Shown here: positions 1-7,120 of the stretch, one piece after another | Layout of the letters: each line of letters begins with the position of its first letter | Numbering within the stretch: the first letter of the stretch is position 1 | Position numbers and translations under genes: made by a program | Assembly: GCA_947165085.1 (NCBI GenBank) | Contig: CAMUZA010000004.1 | Span: 1-64,000, forward strand | Direction of reading: 5' to 3' | DNA from: an uncultured Clostridia bacterium | GTDB taxonomy: Bacteria > Bacillota > Clostridia > Oscillospirales > Oscillospiraceae | DNA: 64,000 nucleotides | Notes under the pieces: generated by a model | Told to the model about the DNA's origin: nothing | Database searches by the model: none | What the model saw: the letters and a program-made list of their open reading frames with translations, nothing else

Positions 1-63
1 CTAATTGCTTTTGCGTCATTCCCCGCAGCAGGCGGAAATAGTGAATTCGTTCGCCGATCGCCA
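1..63 (-). CDS. N-terminal fragment of XRE-family HTH regulator, cut by window edge
   Basis: Reverse strand encodes MAIGERIHYFRLLRGMTQKQLG, identical to the start of the complete XRE gene at 18277-18783; lies in the 355-bp repeat. Confidence 0.75.
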
Positions 64-96
64 TAAAAAGACCTCCAAAGAATAGTATCTGCATCA

Positions 97-186
97 ATTA
101 TAGCACATTTGTTTAATTTGTCAATATGGATTAAAACAATTTTGTTTAATTTCCCTATTGACTTTAACGTATTTGTTTAGTATGAT
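97..186. promoter_or_regulatory. Divergent promoter pair with three TTTGTTTA(A/G)T operator-like repeats
   Basis: Minus strand TTGACA (119-124) N16 TATAAT (97-102); plus strand TTGACT (158-163) N17 TATGAT (181-186); repeats at 107-117, 140-150, 171-181. Confidence 0.7.
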
Positions 187-201
187 ATAGTAGGAAACCA
201 G

Positions 202-375
202 ATGCTTCAGACAATACAACTGGAGGTGATAGCCAACCCCAAACAACTGAATAATCCGACCGATACAAGGAGGTATAGCTGGCGACGATGGCTCGCAAGA
301 GCCGGAGCGGTGGAGACGCTGGAGTTTCAAAGCTCGGGCAGGAGCCGGATCGGACAACGGATGAAGAGAGGGTGA
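202..375 (+). CDS. Small ORF (57 aa, MLQTIQLEVIANPKQLNNPTDTRRYSWRRWLARAGAVETLE...) directly downstream of the plus-strand promoter
   Basis: Starts about 15 nt after the -10 box; N-terminus conserved in copy 2 (18921-19139). Confidence 0.35.
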   Translation: MLQTIQLEVIANPKQLNNPTDTRRYSWRRWLARAGAVETLEFQSSGRSRIGQRMKRG

Positions 376-382
376 AAAATCA

Positions 383-731
383 GCCGCACGCCATAAGCGT
401 GCGGCAAAACTACTGCCTGACGCCGCCTGCGTCGGGCAAATCTTTTTGAAGATCTCTCCCGTGACGCGCTCAAGTTTTTTCGTCCCGACGTCTCTCGCCC
501 GGACGAAGGAAGCTGCGCTTCCGAGGGAGGATTGCCGAAAGACCACAGTGCGGTCTTTCGGCAACGGGCGGCAAACAAATTTGCTGCCCGCGCCGGGGAA
601 ACGGAGCAGATTGTGCTTCGTTTCTTCGGCGTAGGCTGCCGCAGCAGCCGCATCCGCCTCGCAGAGCCCACGGTACTTTGCAGCCGAAGGATGAAAGTAC
701 CATAGTGGGTTAATACACTTTCGCAAAAGTG
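383..731. other. Array of about ten consecutive hairpins upstream of the relaxase
   Basis: Examples: GCCGCACGC-cataa-GCGTGCGGC 383-405; TGCCGAAAGACC-acagtgc-GGTCTTTCGGCA 533-563; CGGGCGGCAAA-caaa-TTTGCTGCCCG 565-590 (one G.T); GGTACTTT/AAAGTACC 672-701. Confidence 0.7.
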
Positions 732-774
732 CTTCTCCGGGGTCTTTTCATTCCCAAAAAAGGAGGTGATGCCT

Positions 775-927
775 ATGGCCCGCAACGACGGAGCCAATCA
801 CACGTTCGTACGAAACCGCGATCTCAAGGCGGATAAAAAGCCACGCCCCAGAGCGCGTACGCTCACAACGAACGCAGAAAAGAGTCGTATTCCAATCCGG
901 ATATCGTTCCCGAACGGACGCCAATGA
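775..927 (+). pseudogene. Relaxase N-terminal reading frame (MARNDGANHTFVRNRDLKADKKP...) separated from the main ORF by a frameshift
   Basis: Strong RBS aaggaggtgat before ATG 775; relaxase-like sequence continues in another frame as AHNERRKESYSNPDIVPERTPMNVHFK. Confidence 0.65.
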
Positions 928-2132
928 ACGTGCATTTCAAATCGCCGGACGGCACGTATGAGGAAACTTTCTCCGCGCTGGAAGATCAAAGAGTGATTTC
1001 AACGTGGGGACTCAAACCCGGCTCGACGAAGATGTGCGAATTGATCTTCGACGTCAACTCCGCATACTTTTTCAACCACGGCGGGTATGAGTTTGCGAAA
1101 CAATTCTACGCCGACGCCTATCAGGCCGCGATCGAAATCGTCGGCGGCGAGCAGTATATCCTCTCGGCCGTGATGCACGCCGACGAGCGCAACCGAGCAA
1201 TGTCCGACGCGCTGGGGCAAGACGTCTTTCACTATCATATGCACGTCGTCTACGTGCCGGTGGTGGAGAAGAAAAAGCTCTGGTCGAAGCGCTGCAAGGA
1301 CCCGGCTTTGGTCGGCACCGTGAAGGAGATCATCCCGCAGGTCAGCCGTTCAAAGAAGTGGGAATCGAAACCGGCGTTGGATAAGAACGGCGAGCCGCTG
1401 CTGAACAAAGATGGCAAGCCCGTCCTGCATCATTCGTATTCCGTTTTGCAGGATGCGTTCTACGATCACATGGCAGCCGCCGGCTATGCCGATGTCGAAC
1501 GCGGCGAGCGCAGCAGCAGTGAAGAACATCTGACCGTGACGCAATTCAAGGTCGACAAAGAGGAACGCCGTCTTGAAATGATCCACGAAAAGATCAGAGA
1601 GGAAACGTCCGAGTTCTCTCAAGTGCGGAAAGAGAAGTACGCCGTCGAGAAAGAGATCGAGCAGAAGCAGAAGCGTCTGGATCAGCTGACGCCGCAGGTC
1701 GAGGACGCAGAGAGATTCGTCACCGAGCATCTCGGCAGGCCGGAAGACCTGATTCCCAAAACGACCACGATGGAATACGCAAGCCACTACCGCGAGAAGA
1801 AAGCCAAGCCGATCATCCAAAAGCTGTGGAAAGTCGCGCTGTCGCTCTGGCACACGGTGCAGGAACTGCGCACCAAGGCCAAAGACTGGCAGAAGAAGTT
1901 TGAGGCCGCCGCCCGTGACCGCGACATTCTGAAACGGCGTTGGGAGACCGCGCACGCAGAAAACGAAGAAATGAAATCCGAGCTGCGGGAATATGCGCTG
2001 GTGAAACGCGAACTCGGGCCGGTCGTGATGGAGGACATGCTGCAGACCGTCAAAGAGCGAGAAGCCGCCGAGGCCGCCGTCAGCCGTCAAGACCACCGCA
2101 ACCGCCATTACCGTGCAGAACAACAAAGATAA
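924..2132 (+). CDS. MobA/Mob-Pre type plasmid mobilization relaxase, main ORF (true start likely 775 if the frame is restored)
   Basis: NVHFKSPDGTYEETF, HNHGGYEFAKQFYADAY, HADERNRAMSDALGQDVFHYHMHVVYVPVVEK motifs with coiled-coil C-terminus. Confidence 0.85.
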   Translation: MNVHFKSPDGTYEETFSALEDQRVISTWGLKPGSTKMCELIFDVNSAYFFNHGGYEFAKQFYADAYQAAIEIVGGEQYILSAVMHADERNRAMSDALGQDVFHYHMHVVYVPVVEKKKLWSKRCKDPALVGTVKEIIPQVSRSKKWESKPALDKNGEPLLNKDGKPVLHHSYSVLQDAFYDHMAAAGYADVERGERSSSEEHLTVTQFKVDKEERRLEMIHEKIREETSEFSQVRKEKYAVEKEIEQKQKRLDQLTPQVEDAERFVTEHLGRPEDLIPKTTTMEYASHYREKKAKPIIQKLWKVALSLWHTVQELRTKAKDWQKKFEAAARDRDILKRRWETAHAENEEMKSELREYALVKRELGPVVMEDMLQTVKEREAAEAAVSRQDHRNRHYRAEQQR

Positions 2133-2240
2133 TGCAGATGTGCCTTCCATAGACACGATGCCTTGAATCTGTGCAAGGGCATGATGAAAGAATGCCGCAC
2201 ACTTGTACAGATTCCCCCATTATCAAAGGAGGTACTCTAT

Positions 2241-2471
2241 GTGTTTAACCAATTCCCGGACATCATGTCCATAAAAGATTTGCAAGGTGCGCTCGGCATC
2301 GGACGCACCAAAGCATACGAATTGATCCATACCGGAGAGATCCGGTCGATCCGCATCGGAAAAGCAATCCGAATTCCGAAGAAAGCCCTACTTGATTATG
2401 TCAATGGCTTCGTTTATAATCAAAACAGAAACGGTGTGGGCAGCTGCCTGAAAGAAAAGGAGGTTTCATGA
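2241..2471 (+). CDS. Excisionase-family HTH DNA-binding protein (GTG start preferred)
   Basis: MSIKDLQGALGIGRTKAYELIHTGEIRSIRIGKAIRIPKKALLDYV; RBS aaaggaggt upstream; same layout as 19398-19625. Confidence 0.8.
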   Translation: MFNQFPDIMSIKDLQGALGIGRTKAYELIHTGEIRSIRIGKAIRIPKKALLDYVNGFVYNQNRNGVGSCLKEKEVS

Positions 2472-3628
2472 ATATTACAGGCAGCCTACAAATCCGAAAC
2501 GGCACTTACTATATGATGCTCCGCGTCCCGAGGGGCGACGGCACCTATACGCAGAAAGCCAAAACCACAAAAATCAAAGCGCAGGGCAAGAATGAGCGCG
2601 AGACGCGCCGCAACAAGCTGGAAGCAGAGAAAATGCTGGCGCAATGGAGCGACGATCTGGAACAAAACGTCGGTCTTGCCAATCACAGACCGCTGATCGC
2701 GGCGCTGGACGAATGGCTGGAACGGAGAAAGCGCAGTATTCGGCAGAATACCTATGAATCCTACTTGTGCGAATACAACTACCATATCAAGCCGTACTTC
2801 GCGCCGAAAAAGCTGCGGCTGTGCGACGTGACGCCGCGAATCATCCAGCGCTACGTAGATGACAAAGAAACGTCCGGACTATCGCCCAACAGCGTGAAAA
2901 AGCACCTCGTTATTCTGAACGGCGTGTTCAACGACGCGATCAAGCTGGGCGATATGACGTTCAATCCCTGCGCGAGGATCACGCCTTCCCGCCGCGAGAA
3001 GTTTGTCGGCAAAGCGTACACCGCCGAGGAGGCGCGGCAGCTATTGGCCGCGGTCAAAGGCGAGTCCCTCGAGCCGGCCGTCTATCTGGCGCTGTATCTC
3101 GGTCTCAGGCGCTCGGAAGTCGCGGGCCTGCGCTGGATGGATGTGGATATGGAGAACGATCAGGTGCATATCCGCAATACGATCGTGCGCTTCTACACGG
3201 TGACGGAGCATGAAAAAACAAAGAGCAGAGCGAGCAAACGCGATCTCTATCTTCCCGCAGGTTTGAAAACGTACCTGCAGGAGCTGCGAAAGAAGCAGGA
3301 AGAAAACCATGCATTTCTGGATCTGGCGTTTTCAGAAGAATCCCACGTGTGTCAATGGGAGGACGGTCGGGCGTTTCAGCCGGAGTATATCAGCACCCGC
3401 TTCCGGGAAGTGCTGCAAAAGCGCGGACTGCCGAAGATCCGATTCCACGATCTGCGGCATACCGCGGGCAGTCTTCTGATCAATCAGGGGCAGTCGGCAA
3501 AACAGGTGCAGGAATTCCTCGGGCACGAGAACGTAGCGACCACGCTCGACATCTACACGCATTTGACGATGGATCGGAAAAAGGACACCGCAGACGCGAT
3601 CGATTCCCTGCTTTCTGACGCAAGTTAG
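2468..3628 (+). CDS. Tyrosine recombinase / integrase of element A
   Basis: LRRSEVAGLRW, HDLRHTAGSLL and LGHENVATTLDIYTHL catalytic boxes; overlaps xis stop by 4 nt. Confidence 0.95.
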   Translation: MNITGSLQIRNGTYYMMLRVPRGDGTYTQKAKTTKIKAQGKNERETRRNKLEAEKMLAQWSDDLEQNVGLANHRPLIAALDEWLERRKRSIRQNTYESYLCEYNYHIKPYFAPKKLRLCDVTPRIIQRYVDDKETSGLSPNSVKKHLVILNGVFNDAIKLGDMTFNPCARITPSRREKFVGKAYTAEEARQLLAAVKGESLEPAVYLALYLGLRRSEVAGLRWMDVDMENDQVHIRNTIVRFYTVTEHEKTKSRASKRDLYLPAGLKTYLQELRKKQEENHAFLDLAFSEESHVCQWEDGRAFQPEYISTRFREVLQKRGLPKIRFHDLRHTAGSLLINQGQSAKQVQEFLGHENVATTLDIYTHLTMDRKKDTADAIDSLLSDAS

Positions 3629-3652
3629 ACCGCTTATCCGCCCCCAAGAATC

Positions 3653-3736
3653 CTTGTTATCATTTTTGTTATCATAGCCGCTCTGTAGGGGTAGTTTTCA
3701 AGAAACCGAAAATCTTGTTATCATTTTCGTTATCAT
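3653..3736. promoter_or_regulatory. Two copies of CTTGTTATCATTTTYGTTATCAT (3653-3675, 3714-3736): candidate integrase/Xis arm-type sites of element A
   Basis: 22/23 identical direct repeats, each holding two GTTATCAT units, between int and att. Confidence 0.55.
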
Positions 3737-3786
3737 CGGCGATTTTTGAAGAAATCAGCGATTTCGATATCGGGCAAAAAGTTAGA

Positions 3787-3820
3787 AAAATGCCCGAAAT
3801 CTGACGATTTCGGGCATTTT
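3787..3820 (-). terminator. 15-bp perfect hairpin abutting the att core
   Basis: AAAATGCCCGAAATC-TGAC-GATTTCGGGCATTTT. Confidence 0.6.
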
Positions 3821-3821
3821 C

Positions 3822-3879
3822 GATGGTGCGCGAGGCGGGACTTGAACCCGCACGTCCGGAGTGGACACTAGAACCTGAA
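3822..3879 (-). other. Partial tRNA-Leu 3' end, internal attachment-site copy between elements A and B
   Basis: 58 bp identical to 20985-21042 within the intact tRNA-Leu; 5' half of tRNA absent. Confidence 0.9.
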
Positions 3880-4011
3880 AGGCTTCAAGTGCGTTTCGGA
3901 GCGTGTTTTTCAGCGTTGCCTAATGCCGTGCAAACCGTTGAAAACACTGGGTTTCCCGGCGTTTTGTCTCGCAACCGCCTGCCACTGCAAACGATGCAGT
4001 TTTTGGGACCC

Positions 4012-4032
4012 TTGTTAGATGTTTGTTAGATG
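4012..4032. promoter_or_regulatory. TTGTTAGATGTTTGTTAGATG: candidate arm-type sites at left end of element B
   Basis: Same motif recurs near the right end of element B (20866-20887). Confidence 0.5.
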
Positions 4033-4103
4033 CTATATTTATTTGATTTCGGCGCTTACCTGCTTCATGTACAGCTTTCTAGTGTCAAGATAGGAGGATT
4101 CTT

Positions 4104-4349
4104 ATGAAAAAGACCACAAAATGCGAATTCAATATGGACACCAACTGCGTTGAAATCCAGTTCGCAGACGGCAGTATGTTCGCCATCGACTGCGAGGCCG
4201 TCGAGGAAGTTTACGACATCAGCATCGCCAATCGGTCCGAGCTGGACTGGCTGATCTACAACAATCCGTTGGAGTACGCCTACCACGTTCTCAACGGCAG
4301 CGTCCCCGAATACCTGAAGGGCAATCACGAACACCGACTGTTGGATTAG
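4104..4349 (+). CDS. DUF6061-like small protein
   Basis: MKKTTKCEFNMDTNCVEIQFADGSMFAIDC...SELDWLIYNNPLEYA; RBS aggagg. Confidence 0.6.
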   Translation: MKKTTKCEFNMDTNCVEIQFADGSMFAIDCEAVEEVYDISIANRSELDWLIYNNPLEYAYHVLNGSVPEYLKGNHEHRLLD

Positions 4350-4363
4350 TCAATACATAACCC

Positions 4364-4391
4364 GTGCCCGCCGACGATAATCGGCGGGCAC
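4364..4391 (+). terminator. Hairpin downstream of DUF6061-like gene
   Basis: GTGCCCGCCGA-cgataa-TCGGCGGGCAC, 11 bp. Confidence 0.5.
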
Positions 4392-4408
4392 ATCTTTGGT
4401 AGAAGCGT

Positions 4409-5773
4409 TTATACCATACCATTCAAATCCGAGAAATCAGAAGTGAACAGAATTTCTTTTGGCAGTTCCTTCTTGTGCAGGAACATCAGCATATAAATCG
4501 GGAAATAGGTCACTTTCCCGACGGTTTCGACATTGCCATTGCAGAAAACATATCCCTCGCTGATGCCGTATTCCGTCACATCCAGCACGTTATCCATCGC
4601 GTTGTGACGATAATAATCCTTGCCTGATTTGATTTCAATCGGCAGAACCTTGCCGTTTTCTTCTATGACGAAGTCGAGTTCCCCGAACTTCTTGCTGTTA
4701 TAATAATAGAGCGCAAATCCGTGCGCTGCAAGTTCTTCGGCTGCAACGTTTTCGTAAATGGAGCCGAAGTTCATACTGGTTTCGTGCTGCAGGATTCTGA
4801 CCTGGATCTCATTGCCGTACTGTGCCGCGAGCAGCCCGACATCATTTGAAAACAGCTTAAACAGGTTCTGCGATTTTGAGAGCAGCAACGGCACTTTCGG
4901 CTCATCCACGACGTTGACCGAAAGCGCAACGCCTGCATTCTTGAGCCAAAGGAAACTGTCGTAATACTTATCAAATCGCGCTTTTTCATTGAGATTCTTC
5001 AATATGAAGCGTTTGTTTTTCGCATTCAATTCGCTTGGGATAAGATCGAAAATCTCATTGAGATACAGCCGGTCTTTCTCATCATATTTGGAAATATCGC
5101 GCTTATAGAGGCGAATGATCGCATTCTGCGCGTCCGCGACCTTGCGAAGGTTCTTCGTTTCCAGATAGGCAGAAACTGCCTCCGGCATTCCGCCGACAAT
5201 GAGATACAGCTCAAACAGTGCTGTCATTCTCTCGTGAATAAACGCATCTACCGGCGTTTTCTGTTCAAACGAACTGCGCAGCGAGTCAATCACTTTTTCT
5301 CCGACGCCGTTCGCCCACGCAAATTCCTCAAAATCCAGCGGGTACATCGTGGCAATGTCCATATATCCCACAGGCGCAGAAACAATGTCTTTGAAAACCG
5401 TGCCGAGCAGCGAACCGCTGAGAATGTAGGCGTAGGTCCCCTCCTGCACAAGGTACTTGATCTGTGTGATCAGTTCCCTGCATTCCTGGACCTCGTCAAA
5501 GAAGATCATCGTCTTACCGGGAATCATCCGATCTCCAAACACCGCCGAAAGGCGCAGCAGGATTTCATCCGCACCTTGCGCGTTCTCGAAAACCGAAACA
5601 TATTCCGGATTCTCAATAAAATCAATCGTAATTACGCTTTCATAATGCGCTTCGGCAAACTTTCCAATCGCATAAGACTTGCCGACCTGACGAGCGCCAA
5701 CGATCATCAACGCCTTGTTTGGGTCGCTCTTATAGAATTCTTCTATCCGATTTGTGATTTTTCTGCGGAGCAT
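4409..5773 (-). CDS. AAA family ATPase with DUF4143 C-terminal domain
   Basis: MIVGARQVGKSYAIGKFA (Walker A), MIFFDEVQEC, DFVIEENGKVLPIEIKSGKDYYRH. Confidence 0.9.
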   Translation of the reverse strand: MLRRKITNRIEEFYKSDPNKALMIVGARQVGKSYAIGKFAEAHYESVITIDFIENPEYVSVFENAQGADEILLRLSAVFGDRMIPGKTMIFFDEVQECRELITQIKYLVQEGTYAYILSGSLLGTVFKDIVSAPVGYMDIATMYPLDFEEFAWANGVGEKVIDSLRSSFEQKTPVDAFIHERMTALFELYLIVGGMPEAVSAYLETKNLRKVADAQNAIIRLYKRDISKYDEKDRLYLNEIFDLIPSELNAKNKRFILKNLNEKARFDKYYDSFLWLKNAGVALSVNVVDEPKVPLLLSKSQNLFKLFSNDVGLLAAQYGNEIQVRILQHETSMNFGSIYENVAAEELAAHGFALYYYNSKKFGELDFVIEENGKVLPIEIKSGKDYYRHNAMDNVLDVTEYGISEGYVFCNGNVETVGKVTYFPIYMLMFLHKKELPKEILFTSDFSDLNGMV

Positions 5774-6143
5774 TATGATCCTCCTTCCCTGTTGATAGTA
5801 GTATTATAACACAAATCCGCAAAAAATCAACGAGAAATATGCACTTTTCTTTGCACTTTTCCGCAAAAATATCGTGTCATTTTTACACTTTTCCACGAAC
5901 GCCGTCAAACCATTCCCTAATTCGCACTCTTTCAGTAATAATTCGCAGAAAAATCACTCTGCAGACCGGCAGGGCGATTTTCATAAGTAGGGCGACATTT
6001 CACTTGCACTTTTGCAAGATTACGATCAGACATATCTGTTTTTCTTGCACATGTGCCTGATTTGTGCGTTCCGTGTCTTTTTTACCGTATAATCACGGCG
6101 AAACAAAAAACCAACGGAAAACGTCTTAGCGTATCAAGTAGTT

Positions 6144-6182
6144 TTTCGGCAGATTTTTATAAATCACAAAAATCTGCCGAAA
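6144..6182. other. Perfect 15-bp inverted repeat
   Basis: TTTCGGCAGATTTTT-ataaatcac-AAAAATCTGCCGAAA. Confidence 0.8.
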
Positions 6183-6317
6183 TTTTCGTTTCCGTTTGCT
6201 GCTCATCTTTCAAGCGTTTTCTGCAGTTTTGCAAATCTGCGGAAAACCATTTAATTCTGCGCAGATTCGGCAAATGCATTTGTTGTTCTCAAAATTAAAT
6301 TTTAATATACTATTCGT

Positions 6318-6564
6318 ACCGAATAGTCAAACAAATAATGACGCATCAGTTCTTGATGCAGCGATCAGAGCAACCGCTAAACACCGTGACACAGAAGTTC
6401 AGATTTCTGATGCCGCAGCAATCACGAAGAACATTACACAGAGTAAAGAGCTTCGCGCAATGTGGGAGAAATACCGCAAGCAATTCGCCTACGCAAAAGA
6501 CATCGATTTTGACGCAATCGTCGATGTCATCGCCAAACTCTCGCATACGACTCTTGCGCAATAG
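6318..6564 (+). pseudogene. Possible C-terminal remnant of an AbiEii/AbiGii-like nucleotidyltransferase toxin
   Basis: DAAIRATAKHRDTEVQISDAAAITKNITQSKELRAMWEKYRKQFAYAKDIDFDAIVDVI resembles the tail of that family as remembered; no catalytic region present. Confidence 0.3.
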
Positions 6565-7073
6565 ATTGCCGAACGATTTTTAGCACCGGGACGGCGCGCA
6601 GTCGCAGAAAAAACTGTGCAGTTTTTCTGCGAAGTGGGGCTTGGGGCGAATCCCCAGCAAGCCGCATCGGGGAGATTTTGTCCCCACAGATGCCCTGCTT
6701 GCTACAATTTGTTTGCCCCGAAATGACACAACCAAAAAAGCGTCGCATAGAGACTTATATCACAGGTCAGCCCCTCTCGCGATGCTCAACCTGATCTTCT
6801 ACGCTCGTTTTGCCAAAACAGAGGGGTTTCTTAATCATAGAGTTTCTAACGCAGGCCGCCGCAGCGAATCCTCCCGCCGCAGGAAGCACTTGAAGCGAAG
6901 GGCGCAAAATATCAACGATTATCAATCTTGCAAGCAGGGCATCCTGGGGTAGAAAACCTCCCGTGATGCGTCTTGTCAGGACATCGTCCTAATACCTTCT
7001 TTGCAGATTTTTCAAATCCGCAACCACGCGTTTCCCCGCCGCTTTGCAAGTAATATTTCACGTTCCACGCACC

Positions 7074-7103
7074 AACGCTCTCGGAATACTTTCCGAGAGC
7101 GTT
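7074..7103 (-). terminator. Perfect 13-bp hairpin downstream of hsdR
   Basis: AACGCTCTCGGAA-tact-TTCCGAGAGCGTT; no strong T-run. Confidence 0.45.
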
Positions 7104-7120
7104 GACATTTCCATTCCTCT

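Larger units (their letters stand above)
1..355. repeat. Perfect long direct repeat, copy 1 (copy 2 at 18720-19074); may continue left of the window
   Basis: Base-by-base identity at a constant offset of 18719 up to ...gagccggatcggac; mismatch at 356, divergence after 360. Confidence 0.95.

Noticed and set aside
121-726. Minus-strand ORF of 201 aa across the repeat
   Set aside because: Runs through the hairpin array and against the promoter layout; part recurs at 18840-19100 only because of the nucleotide repeat
383-731. CRISPR array
   Set aside because: Palindromes are all different in sequence and there is no regular repeat-spacer period or cas gene; no CRISPR seen anywhere in the window
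834-840. Confident programmed -1 frameshift in the relaxase
   Set aside because: T AAA AAG is not the canonical A AAA AAG heptamer and the nearby CCCC run makes an indel or consensus error as likely; kept only as an open question
3822-3879. Second functional tRNA-Leu
   Set aside because: Only the 3' portion is present; sequence diverges just past the anticodon region, so it is an att copy
4364-4391. Additional mobile-element palindrome
   Set aside because: Position right after the DUF6061-like stop fits a simple transcription terminator
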